DNA from: Oreocharis arfaki | Taxonomy: Eukaryota > Chordata > Aves > Passeriformes > Paramythiidae | NCBI GenBank assembly: GCA_013398015.1 | Contig: VZRR01003270.1 | Location: 186,001 to 250,000 of the forward strand | Reading direction: 5' to 3' | DNA length: 64,000 nucleotides | Shown here: one piece after another, positions 1 to 12,034 of the stretch | How positions within the stretch are numbered: the first letter of the stretch is position 1 | How the letters are laid out: the number at the start of each line of letters is the position of its first letter | Made by a program: the position numbers and the translations under genes | The notes under the pieces: model-generated | Seen by the model: only the letters and a program-made list of their open reading frames with translations | Told to the model about the DNA's origin: nothing | Databases searched by the model: none

Positions 1-3000
1 CCAAAATCACAATGTTGTTAACAAGATTACACAAAACTATGACATAATGCAGCTATGAAATCAAGAGGCTCCAATAATATTGAATGGGAAGCTAAATAAA
101 TTACTTAAATAAACTGACTGAAATTATTAATTATTAAGGGGTGTCAATCTTTAGAATTTTTAGAATTTGAAAAAGGCAGGCTACTCATAAATCTAAACTG
201 AAAAATTTTACCAAGATCTGTGAAGCTCCTTTAATAGCTCAGTGACTGAATTTCAGGAAGGACACTATTTAAGTTTTAAATCACGACTTCAGAGCCAATT
301 CGAAAGCTTCCGCCTTACAATTTTCATTTTTTGGCTACGGATTTCTCCTGTCCTCACAAACACTTGAACACTTGATACTATTTATAAGCAGAAGCTGACA
401 GCTGCTATCTCCCAGAATTATAGATAACAATTTCTAACCTCTCAATATTTGAAACATTAATTATTATGATAATACGGAATTTCTTATCTACTTCAATCAT
501 CCGTGTTAAGTATTCTGTTAAAAAGAAAGGCATGCTCTAGGATTGTTTTTTTTCCTCTTCATTATGCCAGCGATTAGATTTTTGTCTTCTGGATAGACAT
601 CTCCATTCTCAAAGCCTTTGTTTCAGTGTACCTGCAACACGTGATTTTTAAGCTACTCCTCCACAGACTGCATAAAGTCTTTAAGCTTGGTACAAATGAA
701 TACAGAAATAACTACTGACTAGAGATTCCCCCGTACCTAGGGACTGTTTTATACTTGCTGGTATTAAAAAGAAATAAATAAAACCCCCAATTCTTAAATT
801 GTTGTGGTTTATTCTTGATTTCATGCTTCTTAAGGTATTTCACTCCATGTACAGTCTAGACTCTTGCTCCTGAATACGTAAATCCACACTTAGCTAGGTT
901 AAAAAGAAGTTTCTGTATGCATGTCTTGCCATGCAGGCAGACACCTTTGCATCACTCATTTTTCTCTCTGCTGTCTACCATCCATGTAACATCTGACCCT
1001 TCAGCAAACTATCAGTGCTTGCATTTCTTTCTCCAGTATTTTCAAACTCCTGCAGCCTCCTATTGAAAAAAGGACCAAAGTGGGTTATATCCACAGTAAT
1101 GGTTTTCAGTCTATGAGTTTGTCATTTAAAGAAGGAACTGAAGCATGCCATGCTAATTTTGTGTTCTTCTGCTCCAGTATGAGTGTGTTCCTCTCATCCA
1201 TGGTGTTTTGCAATCACAATACAAAGGGTGTGAGGTTCCTTCTCCTTTGCTCAGGCTCGAGTGGTACAGGAGAGCTGCCTGTTGAAGCTCTGCATCCTGC
1301 TGCTCTGCAGCATAATGCAACAGAGGACTGCAACAAGGGAAAGAAAATATAAAAATCCTGCAGCTAAGACAGCTGCACACTATCCTGGAAAGCTGAATTC
1401 CATCCCAGAGATGTTATGCAATGATACACAAGCTGGGAAATGTCATCTGAAGTGGCTGCACTGGCTGGGTGTGCTTCATTTCCCAGGGGCTGAGCCGAGA
1501 TCCTAGACCTGGATGTAAGATTTGAGTGCATGACCTGCACAAACACCAATCATCCCAGTCCAAGCCTGCAGGAAGTGTTTTTGAACATATGAATAATAAA
1601 GGCACAGGAAAAAATTGGCTTGAGTAATTAAAGTCAGATACTCTGTATTTAATTGGTCTCTAATTGTAACTACTCTGCCCTAGGATCCCAGTTTGTGAAA
1701 TGGGAAGAATAACATTTCTAATCTGAGCAAGGTAAAACAGTTTGGTTTGTTCACGAGTTATCAGCTATTATAGTGATGATCATTGGAGAAAACAACAAGA
1801 AAACCTAGTAATTCTGTCTCTAGTGCAGAATTTCAGTGGCAGATAACAAAGCAAGTGACCCATGCATCAGTAATGAGAAAAAACCAGAATACTGAGTGGC
1901 CTCTGGATGTGAACACCACTCCAGCTATTTGATAACTGAAAGTCCTTAATGCAAAAGAAGACAATCACACAATATAAACTTCCATAAACAGAGAGATTGC
2001 ACAACCAACCTTAATTCTGGTATTTCCTAGTTTAGGAGTCTTAAAGTTATTTTAGCTCTAAACAGGCTTTAAGTTCTTTCAAATACAAAATACTGCTATT
2101 TAGATACTTAAACCCAAAACTCTAGGAAAAAAAAAAGTCAGTTGTATCCTATTGTACTGTATTGATAGAAATGTGGCTCATCAACAGGACTGGAATTTTT
2201 AGGCCTCTTGCTTCTTGACACTGTGCAAAGCTGCACAATACAAAACAGGTATTAGCTAAATGTATTTGTTTCTAAACAATGGAAATTCCTCTCTGGCTAT
2301 ATCCTGTTATTTCTGGAAGTTTTTAAAGAGAAGTTAATTTTTTAATGATTTCTCAGGCACAAAAATTCCGATAAATTGAAGTAAGGTAAGAGTTTTTCAA
2401 ACAACAAAAATGTGTATTTTGTTATGAGCTTAACCTAAATTCATAAAAAGCTCTGAAAAGGCCCTACCTGTTAAATTATCAGACACTTGTTCTTTCATTT
2501 AAAGGTTGATAAAGTTACTGATCCACTTATTTGGAGAACGGTTAACAAAGACGGGGAAGAGGAAGACTTGCTGTTTCCATTATCTCAAATATTTAAAATA
2601 CTATATATGAACATGCAAGCAAGGAAAAAACCCCAAAAAACAACCAAACCAGTTATTAAAGGAAAAAGAATCCCACTCAGAGACATGTTAATGCCAAGCA
2701 ATGATTACACATGGCCATTTTTCAGCTTAACTCGTGAAATTTAAGTGAGGAGAGAACTGTTTAAGCAATTTTATTTAAAAAAAACAACCAAACAAACACA
2801 AAATATGCAGCAACAAAACCCCCAACAAAATGAAAAAGCCCCTTTCCCCAAAAGCAAATGGTTTGAGAGTGGGCAATGATTGGCACTACTACTCAAGTCA
2901 AGAACAAGTTCCTCACTACCATCTGTTTGTGCTTGGAACTATGCCTTAAAAATCAAGACAAAATTTTTGTTGATAGAATGGACCCTGCAACATTCCTGCC

Positions 3001-5922
3001 ATCATCTATCAGACCATGAAAGTTGAGGGACCAATTTGCACACCTCCAGATAGAGCCAGCAAATATTTCTGGTTTCATGATGCAAAAAAAAAAGGGACAG
3101 CACAGACATGGTGGATTGTTTAATAAATCATGTGTGTGGCTCTACTGTGAGAGACTGACTTCAGGCAGATTTTTAATCCAAATTTATCAGAAACTTTTTA
3201 TGATGAAAAATCAAGTGTGTGGCAGTCTAACAAAATAGGGTCACTGGAAAGCCCCCTAAACAGCCTCAAAGCTGAAGTTGTTAGGACTGCAGGAAAATGT
3301 AAAGCCCACTGATCCATTTATTTCCATAAAGCTCAGCAGATGTACGAGTCCATCAGCAGGTTCTTTACTTTTTTTGGAAAAGAGCCCAAATGCAAACTAT
3401 ATTTGCAAGATTTCCCTTAAATATGCCTTCTGTTGATGCTACAAGAAATTTTTAGCCATGACACAGGAATAGCATCTATGTTATGATCCATCTGGCTTAG
3501 GGAATTTATTTTTTCCCCCCACACCACTGGTTTTCCAGTCACCTCCTGCCATTGCATCATCAGTTCCAAATAATTTTTAAATCATGATGGAGCGTGACAC
3601 TGAAATTAAGGCAGGAAGGCTGTAGATGCCAGGCTATCAATTTCCTAAGTAACAAGTTGTTCTTAATAAATATTTGTTCTTATAAATAGGCTCTCTTAAA
3701 TAACAAGTGGTTCTCGTTACTATTTCACAGCAGACTTCCAAAATCAGCAAAATCTTCCCCATCAGACTGGAACTCCATTGCATTTTGTAATGGAAATGAC
3801 TGAGGAGTCTCACTCAAGGAGTGTAAAAGGTAAGTGAAGAGGTAATAAAATAAACAAATGGTGGGTGAAAATCCTGTTCTAGTTTTGATAGAGAAAAATG
3901 ATAGACACTGACTTTAGAAAGGTAAGTGAAAAAGTCTGCAGCAAAGCTAAAAATTACATCCAAACATCCTCAGTCAACACAAGCATGGCTCCTGTGAAAT
4001 ACAAATCCATCAGAGAAAGGCATACTGGAAAACAAATGCAAATCCTCAGCATCTGAAATGACGACCTTTGTTACCTTACCTGGGCTCTATACTCTCTGCT
4101 AACTTTCTAAAGCAAAGAAAAAAACATGGCTTCAACACACCGAGATGAAGGCAGGCCCTGAGCTACAGAAATCACCTGAACACAACACAAAAACGCCTTA
4201 CACAAATCCAGACCTTCCATCAGCAGGAAGGCTCACACTAACAGAAGACTGTCACAAGTGGAAGAGGTTAAACTAGAAACCTTTTCTTCTTTCTGTGCAC
4301 TTCACTCCTACCTAGTAGCTAAAGGCAAAGAGAACTCTCCTCAGTCAAGAAGGAGACAACACAGCTTTTCCAGCCTGGGGACAACAGAAAAATTGCTTTT
4401 ACTGGAAAGAACAGAAAGGAGAGCTACCTTCAGTGTCTCAATTTCCAGCCTTTTCCTTCCCACCCTGCCTTGCACTGTGTTAAGAAAAGCAGCAGCTTCT
4501 GTATGTTCCTCGTGGAGTATCTGGGCTTCCAGTCCCATGGGGAAAAGCTGCTCTGCTGTGTGTGACACACACACCAGGATTCTCACATCAAGGTTTTCAT
4601 TTATAATTTAGTCCAATCTAAGAATATGTTCCCAATTATTTTTAAAGTGCATCTCTGAGGTACCTGCCAAAGGTACACCTCTAATTCCACAGCTATAGTT
4701 AAGTTCAAGGTCAAATTATTTTCCAAACTCTGACAGTGCCATTTTCCAGTATATTAGAAGAGAGGAGAAAAAAGAGAAGACTATTTTAACCTCAAATAGG
4801 TGTTCAATAGCATGTCATTTTTTTCCTGAAACCTGAATTTTCACTATAATCAGTATGATGAGCTGTCACTCCAAATGGTTTAACTCCCACAAAATAATGA
4901 ACAACTTCAAAAAGGGCTTCATGAGGAAAATAAACAACCTTAACTATAGATGATGTTTCTAATTCTGACTGTTGTGATCTCATCTCTTATTTCTTCACTG
5001 CATACCTCCAGATCCTAAGTAATGGAAATACATTTGCAGATCTGGGCTAAGTTCTTAGCCTGCAAACCCCTCACATTTAGTTACTTGTATATACTTGTTC
5101 TTGTAAGAAGAAACATGTAAGAAATTCCCTAAGATCAAGAGAATTTAAACCCCCCCATTTTTGTATTTTTCCATTCGTATACTCTGTACACAGCATCATT
5201 TTGAAGGTAGGCAATTGTTTCATTTTTCCTACACCATCTCTAGTTCTAAAATGGTTGGAAAAAGAATTAAAAATCCACATAGAAATAGGCAAAAGTCAAG
5301 TACTCCTCCTGAGATCTCAAACAATGAGTTCATATTTACAGCCTACCTTATGTATTCCCTTTTACTGCTTTGCCACAGCCTGTTAACATGTTATACTCAA
5401 CACATTAGAGTTCTCTGCTATTCTGTAGCCATTCCTTCTCTTGCAGTCAGCTGTTACACTGCCTTCGGTAACATCTGCTTGCCTGCAGAGGTGCAGACAG
5501 AAACTTTTCAGTACCATTTTTAGCAATATAATACAATTTCCCAGGCACAGAAAGGACTTTCACTGTTCTCACAGAGTGACAGGCAACCAGTAATAGGTTT
5601 ACTCCAGCTGTGGGTAGGTCCACACCGTGTTCACAAGCTAAATTTCACCCTGAACCCTTTATCATTCACGTATGGCCACTGCATTTTTACATGCTTGAAG
5701 GATGAGGGATCATTAAAGTATTAATATGAATGTTTTACCTGCATTTTTCTTGTGAAATTGCAATTTAGTAATTTCTTTCACAAAAATACAAATACCATCC
5801 CTTCGAAGTACCTTGTTGCTTTTTTGATTACTGTAATTCTATTTTACATTTGCATATATTTTAAAATTTTAACTATTGAAGTTAGTGTTCATATCACTCA
5901 GAAGTTTACTGACTTCTCTGTA

Positions 5923-5971
5923 TTCTTGCACACAGGACATTCTGTGTGCAAGAACACAGAACGTTCTGTGT
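5923..5971. repeat. 13-bp inverted repeat abutting an 18-bp perfect palindrome
   Basis: The arm TTCTTGCACACAG (5923-5935) is followed by the 6-nt spacer GACATT and its exact reverse complement (5942-5954). With one mismatch the pairing extends to about 19 bp. The last base of the right arm starts a perfect 18-bp palindrome, ACACAGAACGTTCTGTGT (5954-5971), whose core GAAnnTTC resembles a heat-shock-element half pair. I do not recognise it as a known mobile element. It lies about 2.1 kb upstream of CACNA1C exon 1a inside DCP1B intron 3. Confidence 0.8.
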
Positions 5972-7559
5972 ATAGGTACAAAGAGAGAAACAATGCACCC
6001 CTGAGATCTAGTTTGTCACAGAGAAAATGTAGTTTCAGTAGTAAACAGCTTCTTATTTAACCCGTAATTCAACAGAAAAAAAAAACCCCTCACATTTATC
6101 AAATTCATTTTATATTAGCAGCTAGACATTTTACAATAGCAGCACTGGGAGCTGCCCTGCAACTTTGAATCTCTGATTATAGACATAGCCACATTTAAAT
6201 AAAAATTTGGGATTTTCGCATTGGATTATTTTCACTGCAGTAACTGTATTATTTCCACACAAAGTAAAAATGCTTATTTCATTTTGCTTCAGAAGTCAGC
6301 AGTGCTTTACTAGCTTATGCATAATCCTTTAGGAATAAAACTTAACAGTAATCATCATCTGCTTGCTCAGTCTCTCCCCTCCTTCAGCTTTTAACACTCA
6401 GTGCAAATTTGAACATCTACTTTGCTTTCTGTTAAAGAGTGATACAGAGAGAGAAATATTCACATGAGAGAAATCAGAATAAAAACAACAGGTAACAATA
6501 CACAAAAAGTAGCAAAGCCCTGCAGGAAGACATGTCATACCTCACAAAAAAAAAATTCCAATGTTATTTCTCTCCTTTTTCTAATTATTATGAAATTTCA
6601 CGAGCTTGTTAATTGAGAGATGCTTCACATTTCTGTGCAGAGGATTTAACACTGCATGCTGTTTAGGAAAAGATATGGACATTTTACAGAAAGGCAGTTT
6701 GTTTGACAGAGACAACAGAATTGGTACAGCTCATCAAACAGAAAGTCCATATCCTAAGACAATGGCCAGCACCAGATGATTCAGAGAAAGAACCTTCTTA
6801 GTCCCTTTATTGTTGACTTCTGACCCGAAGCATGTGTCTTACATCACTTGTTTTTTTTTTTCCTCTGGCTACAGAACCTCTCTGCTTGGTTTTATGCACG
6901 TAAATAATACCTCTGTTATGCAAAGGGATTACTAAAACAGTCCTAGGCATATGTATGTCCAAAACAATGAAGGCAGCAGGAAAAACCCACCGGGGTGTTT
7001 TTTCCAGACTGATTTTAAGCAATGCACTATGCTATGAAGACTTTGTGTTTCATTAAAGGAAGCTCCTCTGCAAACCCAGCGACTGGGCTGCGGCCACAAG
7101 CACTGGAGCAGAGCAGGCAGCAGGCACCCAGCCCAGTGCTGGCACTGGTTTGTGTGCCAGTTAAGACAAAAAAGCAACGCCGCGTTTGCAGCCCGAGTGG
7201 AATTCCACTGGAGCACTTGCACCGTGTTTCTGTATGTAACACATTCCTTGTCCTTTAAAGGGTATGCTGTCTTACACTTGGGAAGGGTTTCTTGCCTTTT
7301 CCCTCCTGTAATTGAAAAGTATTCTTTAGTGCCGATTTAAGGCTTGTTTTGACAAAGAGAGCGCTGATGAGGCACTCAAGAGCTTGTATTAAATCAAAGT
7401 TAGACAGAAGTGAGCAGCTTGTATATGTGCTGTGGGATACACTTGCTCACATATTTATCTTCCATGTTTTGAGAGAAGGTTACAAATATTTTTATATATA
7501 TACACACACATATAAAAGAGTGTGAGTAAGCAAGCTCACATTCCAAGAGAAGTTTTCTG

Positions 7560-8059
7560 GCTATGTCAGGAGTGTAGTCCACCCTCTGCTAAGCAAACCT
7601 ATTTTTTTCCAAGCACGAGAGGATATTATCAGAGCAGCCCGTGTGGATATACAGAAACCAGAGATCGCCATGGCTCGCTGAGGTGATGAGCTGACGGGTG
7701 GATGGCGCCCATTATCTTCACTCCTCAATCCAAGTTTTCCTGAAAAACGGACAGGGGGAGGAGAAGGCTCCAACTGAGCCTAAGGCACAGAGGACAAGCA
7801 AAGGATTAGGAGTGAACAGCAAGAAAAGGGAGGAGAATGCAAAAGACACTGGAAAAGCTTCCAAGAGCTAGAAAACAGTTCCTAGATTAGAAGATCCAGT
7901 TGTCAGCAACTTAAAACAATATTCAGGTTTTAACTTCTCTACGAGGCTATTACATAAAATAACTCTGAAGCAAGAAAATTAACCAAAAGGAATGTGCCTT
8001 TGCCATCTCTAGAAAACACACTTAAGTCCAGCTGCTTCAACGCTCCTTAGGATTTTAAA
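7560..8059 (+). promoter_or_regulatory. CACNA1C: CACNA1C exon 1a 5' leader and proximal promoter region
   Basis: This is the 500 bp immediately upstream of the exon 1a start codon. The transcription start cannot be fixed from sequence alone, and there is no CpG island or clear TATA box here, unlike promoter 1b. Possible cardiac-type sites are GATA-like TTATCAG (7626-7632) and TTATCT (7712-7717), a TEAD/MCAT-like GGAATG (7989-7994) and an NKX2-5-like CACTTAA (8019-8025). These short motifs occur often by chance. The extent of the region is a judgement; the assignment rests on the exon that follows. Confidence 0.5.
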
Positions 8060-8189
8060 ATGTTTCAAGCCTTGGTTCGGCAAGCGTATCACCCTCTGCC
8101 CAGCCACCAGCCGGGGGAACCCGACACGAAGTACAAGGGGAAGCTGGTGCACGAAGCTCAGCTGAACTGCTTCTACATCAAGCCTGGAG
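8060..8189 (+). CDS. CACNA1C: CACNA1C alternative first coding exon 1a (long, cardiac-type N-terminus of Cav1.2)
   Basis: This exon encodes the long N-terminal start of the Cav1.2 alpha-1C pore subunit, a plasma-membrane voltage-gated L-type calcium channel; the segment is cytoplasmic. There are 43 codons plus one base. The peptide begins MFQALVRQAYHPLPSH and ends LVHEAQLNCFYIKPG. It matches the mammalian exon 1a pattern of AY-PLPSH in the first third, then KG--VHEAQLN-FYI-PGG before the splice. The start is fixed by an in-frame TAG at 8048-8050, three codons upstream; the ATG has A at -3. The donor G|GTAAGA at 8190 leaves phase 1, the same as exon 1b, so both can join exon 2 by completing a Gly codon. 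Compared with the mammalian peptide as I recall it, this one is about two residues shorter and diverges in the middle. The exon lies antisense within DCP1B intron 3. Exon 2 is outside the window. Confidence 0.94.
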
Positions 8190-9886
8190 GTAAGACAGCA
8201 TCACCCACTTGTGTGCACAGAAACTGTACTGCTAGCTGCCATGAGTGCTGCCTCCCCGTTTAAACAGAGCAATCTGTGTAATGTAGGAGACTAGCCTAAT
8301 ACCTCACAGCAGTATTTGGTGATAATGTACTGTGGAGCCCTGAATGTGTGATCACACCGCCACGGGATTTAGATAATTCTGGTAATTCCCAAATCTGCGG
8401 AGTTAGGTAGATGGACGGCTTCTCTTGGTTATATATTGTATTTTGAGCATCTAACGAATATTGCTTCCCCACTTCCCCTGTGACATGATTTAAAAAAAAA
8501 AAAGGAATGTAAGTATAAGGAAAAAGAAAGATAACGGGGTTTTTTTGCAGACAAAGAGGCTAAGAAGTTTAAAACATACGAAAGCTGAAATACTAAATAC
8601 ATGTGTGCGTATGTGAGGGGATTAAGCTGCAAAGGCGGTTACACAAGGGATTTGTGAAAAGCAACCAGCTCTGGAATATCCTGGCTTGCAGGAGAAATAT
8701 GTAGGCACTCATGTACGTATTCCCCCTGATCCTGAAACACCTACCATTTTATGCTGTACAGGGAGGCGTGTGTGAAGTGCAGGGCATACAGGTAGTCACA
8801 CGAAAATAACCCCTCTGAAAAAAATCATTATCTGTTGCAAGACAAACTCTTGAGCATTACTGCATCATATGCCTATCTTATCTTGAAAAGACGTCAGGAA
8901 TGCCCAGCACTGGCACTACCCTCTCCACAGTAAACCTCCAGACAAGCTAATTTGTTGCTTACATGCTGACATCCATAAATGGGAAACAAAGGCTGTGTCC
9001 AGCAGATATATGCAGCATTACTCTCCTGCCATTCCGCACAGAAACTCACCACAAAGGTGGAAGGCTTGATACATGGTTCTGATTCTACTCCGTATCCTTT
9101 TCCTACTGATTTGTTTGCCCAGGCAGAGCTACAGCTCTACCATGCACAAAATAATTGCCAGCCATCAAAAAACTACACAGCTTTTTCATCTCAGCTCCTC
9201 GGCCTGTTTCTTCTCACATGGCACACAGCTGCTCTGACTTCCAGATTGGGCTGGAACTGAAAACCTACATCAGGGTTTCTGCACTTCTTCTCCTTACACT
9301 TTCTTTTAAACCACCTTCAACACACAACAGAAACACACCATTGGAGCAAAAAGATGGCTGCACTCATCATAGTTATGGCTGCAAAAAGCCACTTGACAAA
9401 CGAAAACCGTTCTGAACTGTTTTGCTTTGTTCAGTCAAAGGCTTCCACAATTGGCACCAAATCCTCAGGGCAGGAAGGGTGAGGAAGAAACAACTAAAAC
9501 ATCCTTTTTAGAAAGTCTGAATAGAAATATCTGTGCTGAGACGGGCAGCGTGAGGAGGGACACGCTGTTACGCATCAAAAATTAAAACTTAGGGCCTTCA
9601 GAAGTGGTGCCTACAAATTCCACTGAAAACATAAACTCTATTTAGTTTAAAGGAAAATATGATTAATAAGGCAGCCCTGGAAAAACTAAATATAGAAATA
9701 CTTATTGGTACAAACAATTTTGCTTTAATAACAACAAACAAAAAGTAATTTTGTAGTTATTCCTCCCCCCACTTTTTTTTTAATAGGAACCGTAAAAACC
9801 TAAATCATAGAACATTTGCTCTCCACAACACAGAGGAAAAAAACCCCCAAACACCCTCAAGCTGAATTAACTAATACCTGCTAATC

Positions 9887-9975
9887 CTAGAATCACAGCA
9901 ATAATTTAGTTTGATTGGGGCCTCTGCAGTTCACTTAGCCCAGCCTTCTACTCAGAACAGTGGCAGCTTCAGTAT
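9887..9975 (-). mobile_element. CR1 LINE 3'-terminal remnant
   Basis: The + strand reads like the reverse complement of the avian CR1 3' end: an AGAATCACAG terminus, then a degenerate version of the conserved tail (GGGGCCTCTGCAGTTCACTTAGCCCAGCCTTCTACTCA is the diagnostic stretch, at about 9918-9955). No target-site duplication is evident. It is a short, old, 5'-truncated copy. Confidence 0.65.
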
Positions 9976-11946
9976 GGGAGACACTCGGGGAAAGAAGAAA
10001 TCACAAGCAACTACAAATTTCCATAAAAAACTATATTCTGTGGCACTTTTTCAGTTAATTTATTTTTAATTAATATTCTCGTTCACTTCCCTACGCTAAA
10101 AATCCACTCTTCCTTCCACAGATCTAAGCAGAGTTTAGTTACAGGTTTCAAAACCTGCAGTTTGTGCACTCTAGAACAGACAGGGCAAATAACCAGCAGA
10201 CTGCAGAGCCATAATTCCTGATGTCAAAACCCACTTCCCTTGAGCCAGCACTGCTGCACGTCCATCTATCCCCGAGTGCAGTACTCAGTTATGCCACCAA
10301 GTTATGATAATATTTTTATATCTCAGCAGGCAGGCATTAAAGATTTTCAGGTATCCTTGAAAATTAAAATGAGACAGAAAGCAGAAAAATCGAATATATA
10401 AATGCACATATTTTATGGTTTTAGTGATAAAAATGCAAATTGGTATCTATACTATTTCCAAGGGGCAGTTTATTATTTCTCATGGCATTCTGAAGTAATT
10501 TTTACCATTTTCCAAGCACGTTAAAATCACTGGTTAGTCGAAGTATAGACCACAAAGGCAGGAACTACATGGGAAATGTAGTAGAAAATTAGTAATGCCT
10601 TTATCTATGCTTTTATAAACTTGTTTATGAACAGATAATTTCTGAGTGTAGGTACAAGGAAGTCAATAAACTGAGTGCTAGAGGCCACCTCGCGTGAAAA
10701 AAAAATTATCAGCACCATGAGTCCAATAAATAGAGGCAGTAAGAAACTTGCTTGCTTCTCTCCAGAAAATCTGCAGATGACAAACTATAAAACAGTTAAG
10801 TTGGACAGAAATTTAAACAGGTTTCCAAAAAAATGCATGCAACATGACAAAGCTCATGCTGCATCCTTCACCTTCTGGGTTTAGAATTAACTCTTACGAA
10901 AACATTCATTATTTTCAGGCTGTGTGTTTCCTTTGGAAATTTAAAAAAAGGAAAATAATGCCTGTGCTGAAGAGCCTTAGCATTCCAACACTCTCAGCAA
11001 AACTGAGGTTTCACTTTAAGGTCAGGAACATCCAGGGAAGATAACCATGACCTCTGCTGTTGTTCTGTCTTGCTGGATACATGATGAATTTTTAAAATGC
11101 TCATCAAAGGAGAGAAACTGAAATGGAAAGGAAGAGAGATTTGTTTGTATCTCTGAGACAAAAATGTCTCCAAGGACAGAACCTCAGGTAAACCACAATC
11201 ATTTGTATTCTGAAAAAATGGCAGTAGTTAACCCAGGCAGCTCTTGTTTAAAAAGAGCTTTACCCAAAACTGTTTACCAAAAAAAACCCAGGCTGAGAAG
11301 AATACATCCCTAAAAAGGGCAAGGCCCTTCTGCCAAAATCACTTTGCATTTCTACAGTTTGAGTTTACACTTTTGTTTCTAATTGACAAACACTTTTCAA
11401 AGAGTTCTAAACTACAGAAATATTTTCTTCAACAAAACATGCAGGTTGTAGCAGGATGGAATAATAATTCTGCAAACAAACAACCTCAAAAAAATTCTTT
11501 TAAGTTATTCAGTTGCAACAAAACCACCACATTTTGCTTAAGGATGCAGCAATAGAAAGCCACGTAATACTTCTGATTCAGCAGGCCACTGATTTGGAGA
11601 CATTTAGAAGAAAAAATAATTCAAACCATACAAAGTTAAAAATATTTACAGGTATTTGTTTGTAAATTCTGAAAGATGAATGAGCATTTGAGGAATAATC
11701 AATTGAATACACGTTTCAATTTGGCAGGGAGGAGGCTGATAAATAAGGTTCTCCTTCCTAAACTGGTATTTTTACCCAAACCAAAAACATTAAACAGAAA
11801 CTCTATTACTTCATAAAGACAAAGGCTGGATTATCTATTTTGCCTGTCTCAACTGAGCAAGTAGCAGTTTATTGGTCAATATACAGAAGGCCAAGTCTAA
11901 AAATATACACAAGTAAATGCAACCACCAAATGCTGGTTTCATTCTC

Positions 11947-12034
11947 AAAAAAAAAAAAAACCCTGAAAAAATAATAAGCTTAAAATAATAACACAATAAA
12001 AATAAAATAAAATAACAATAAAATAACACAATAA
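11947..12034. repeat. A-rich low-complexity tract, AAAAT/AATAAC-like
   Basis: A run of 14 A is followed by imperfect AATAA/AAAAT/AACAC units to about 12034. It is simple low-complexity DNA within DCP1B intron 3. It gives rise to no believable reading frame. Confidence 0.8.

Noticed and set aside
4341..4586. 81-codon - strand frame that looks protein-like (EAQILHEEHTEAAAFLNTVQ)
   Set aside because: It matches no part of DCP1B. The following GT (AAG|GTAGCT) is a weak donor and no good acceptor precedes it, so it is probably chance within DCP1B intron 3.
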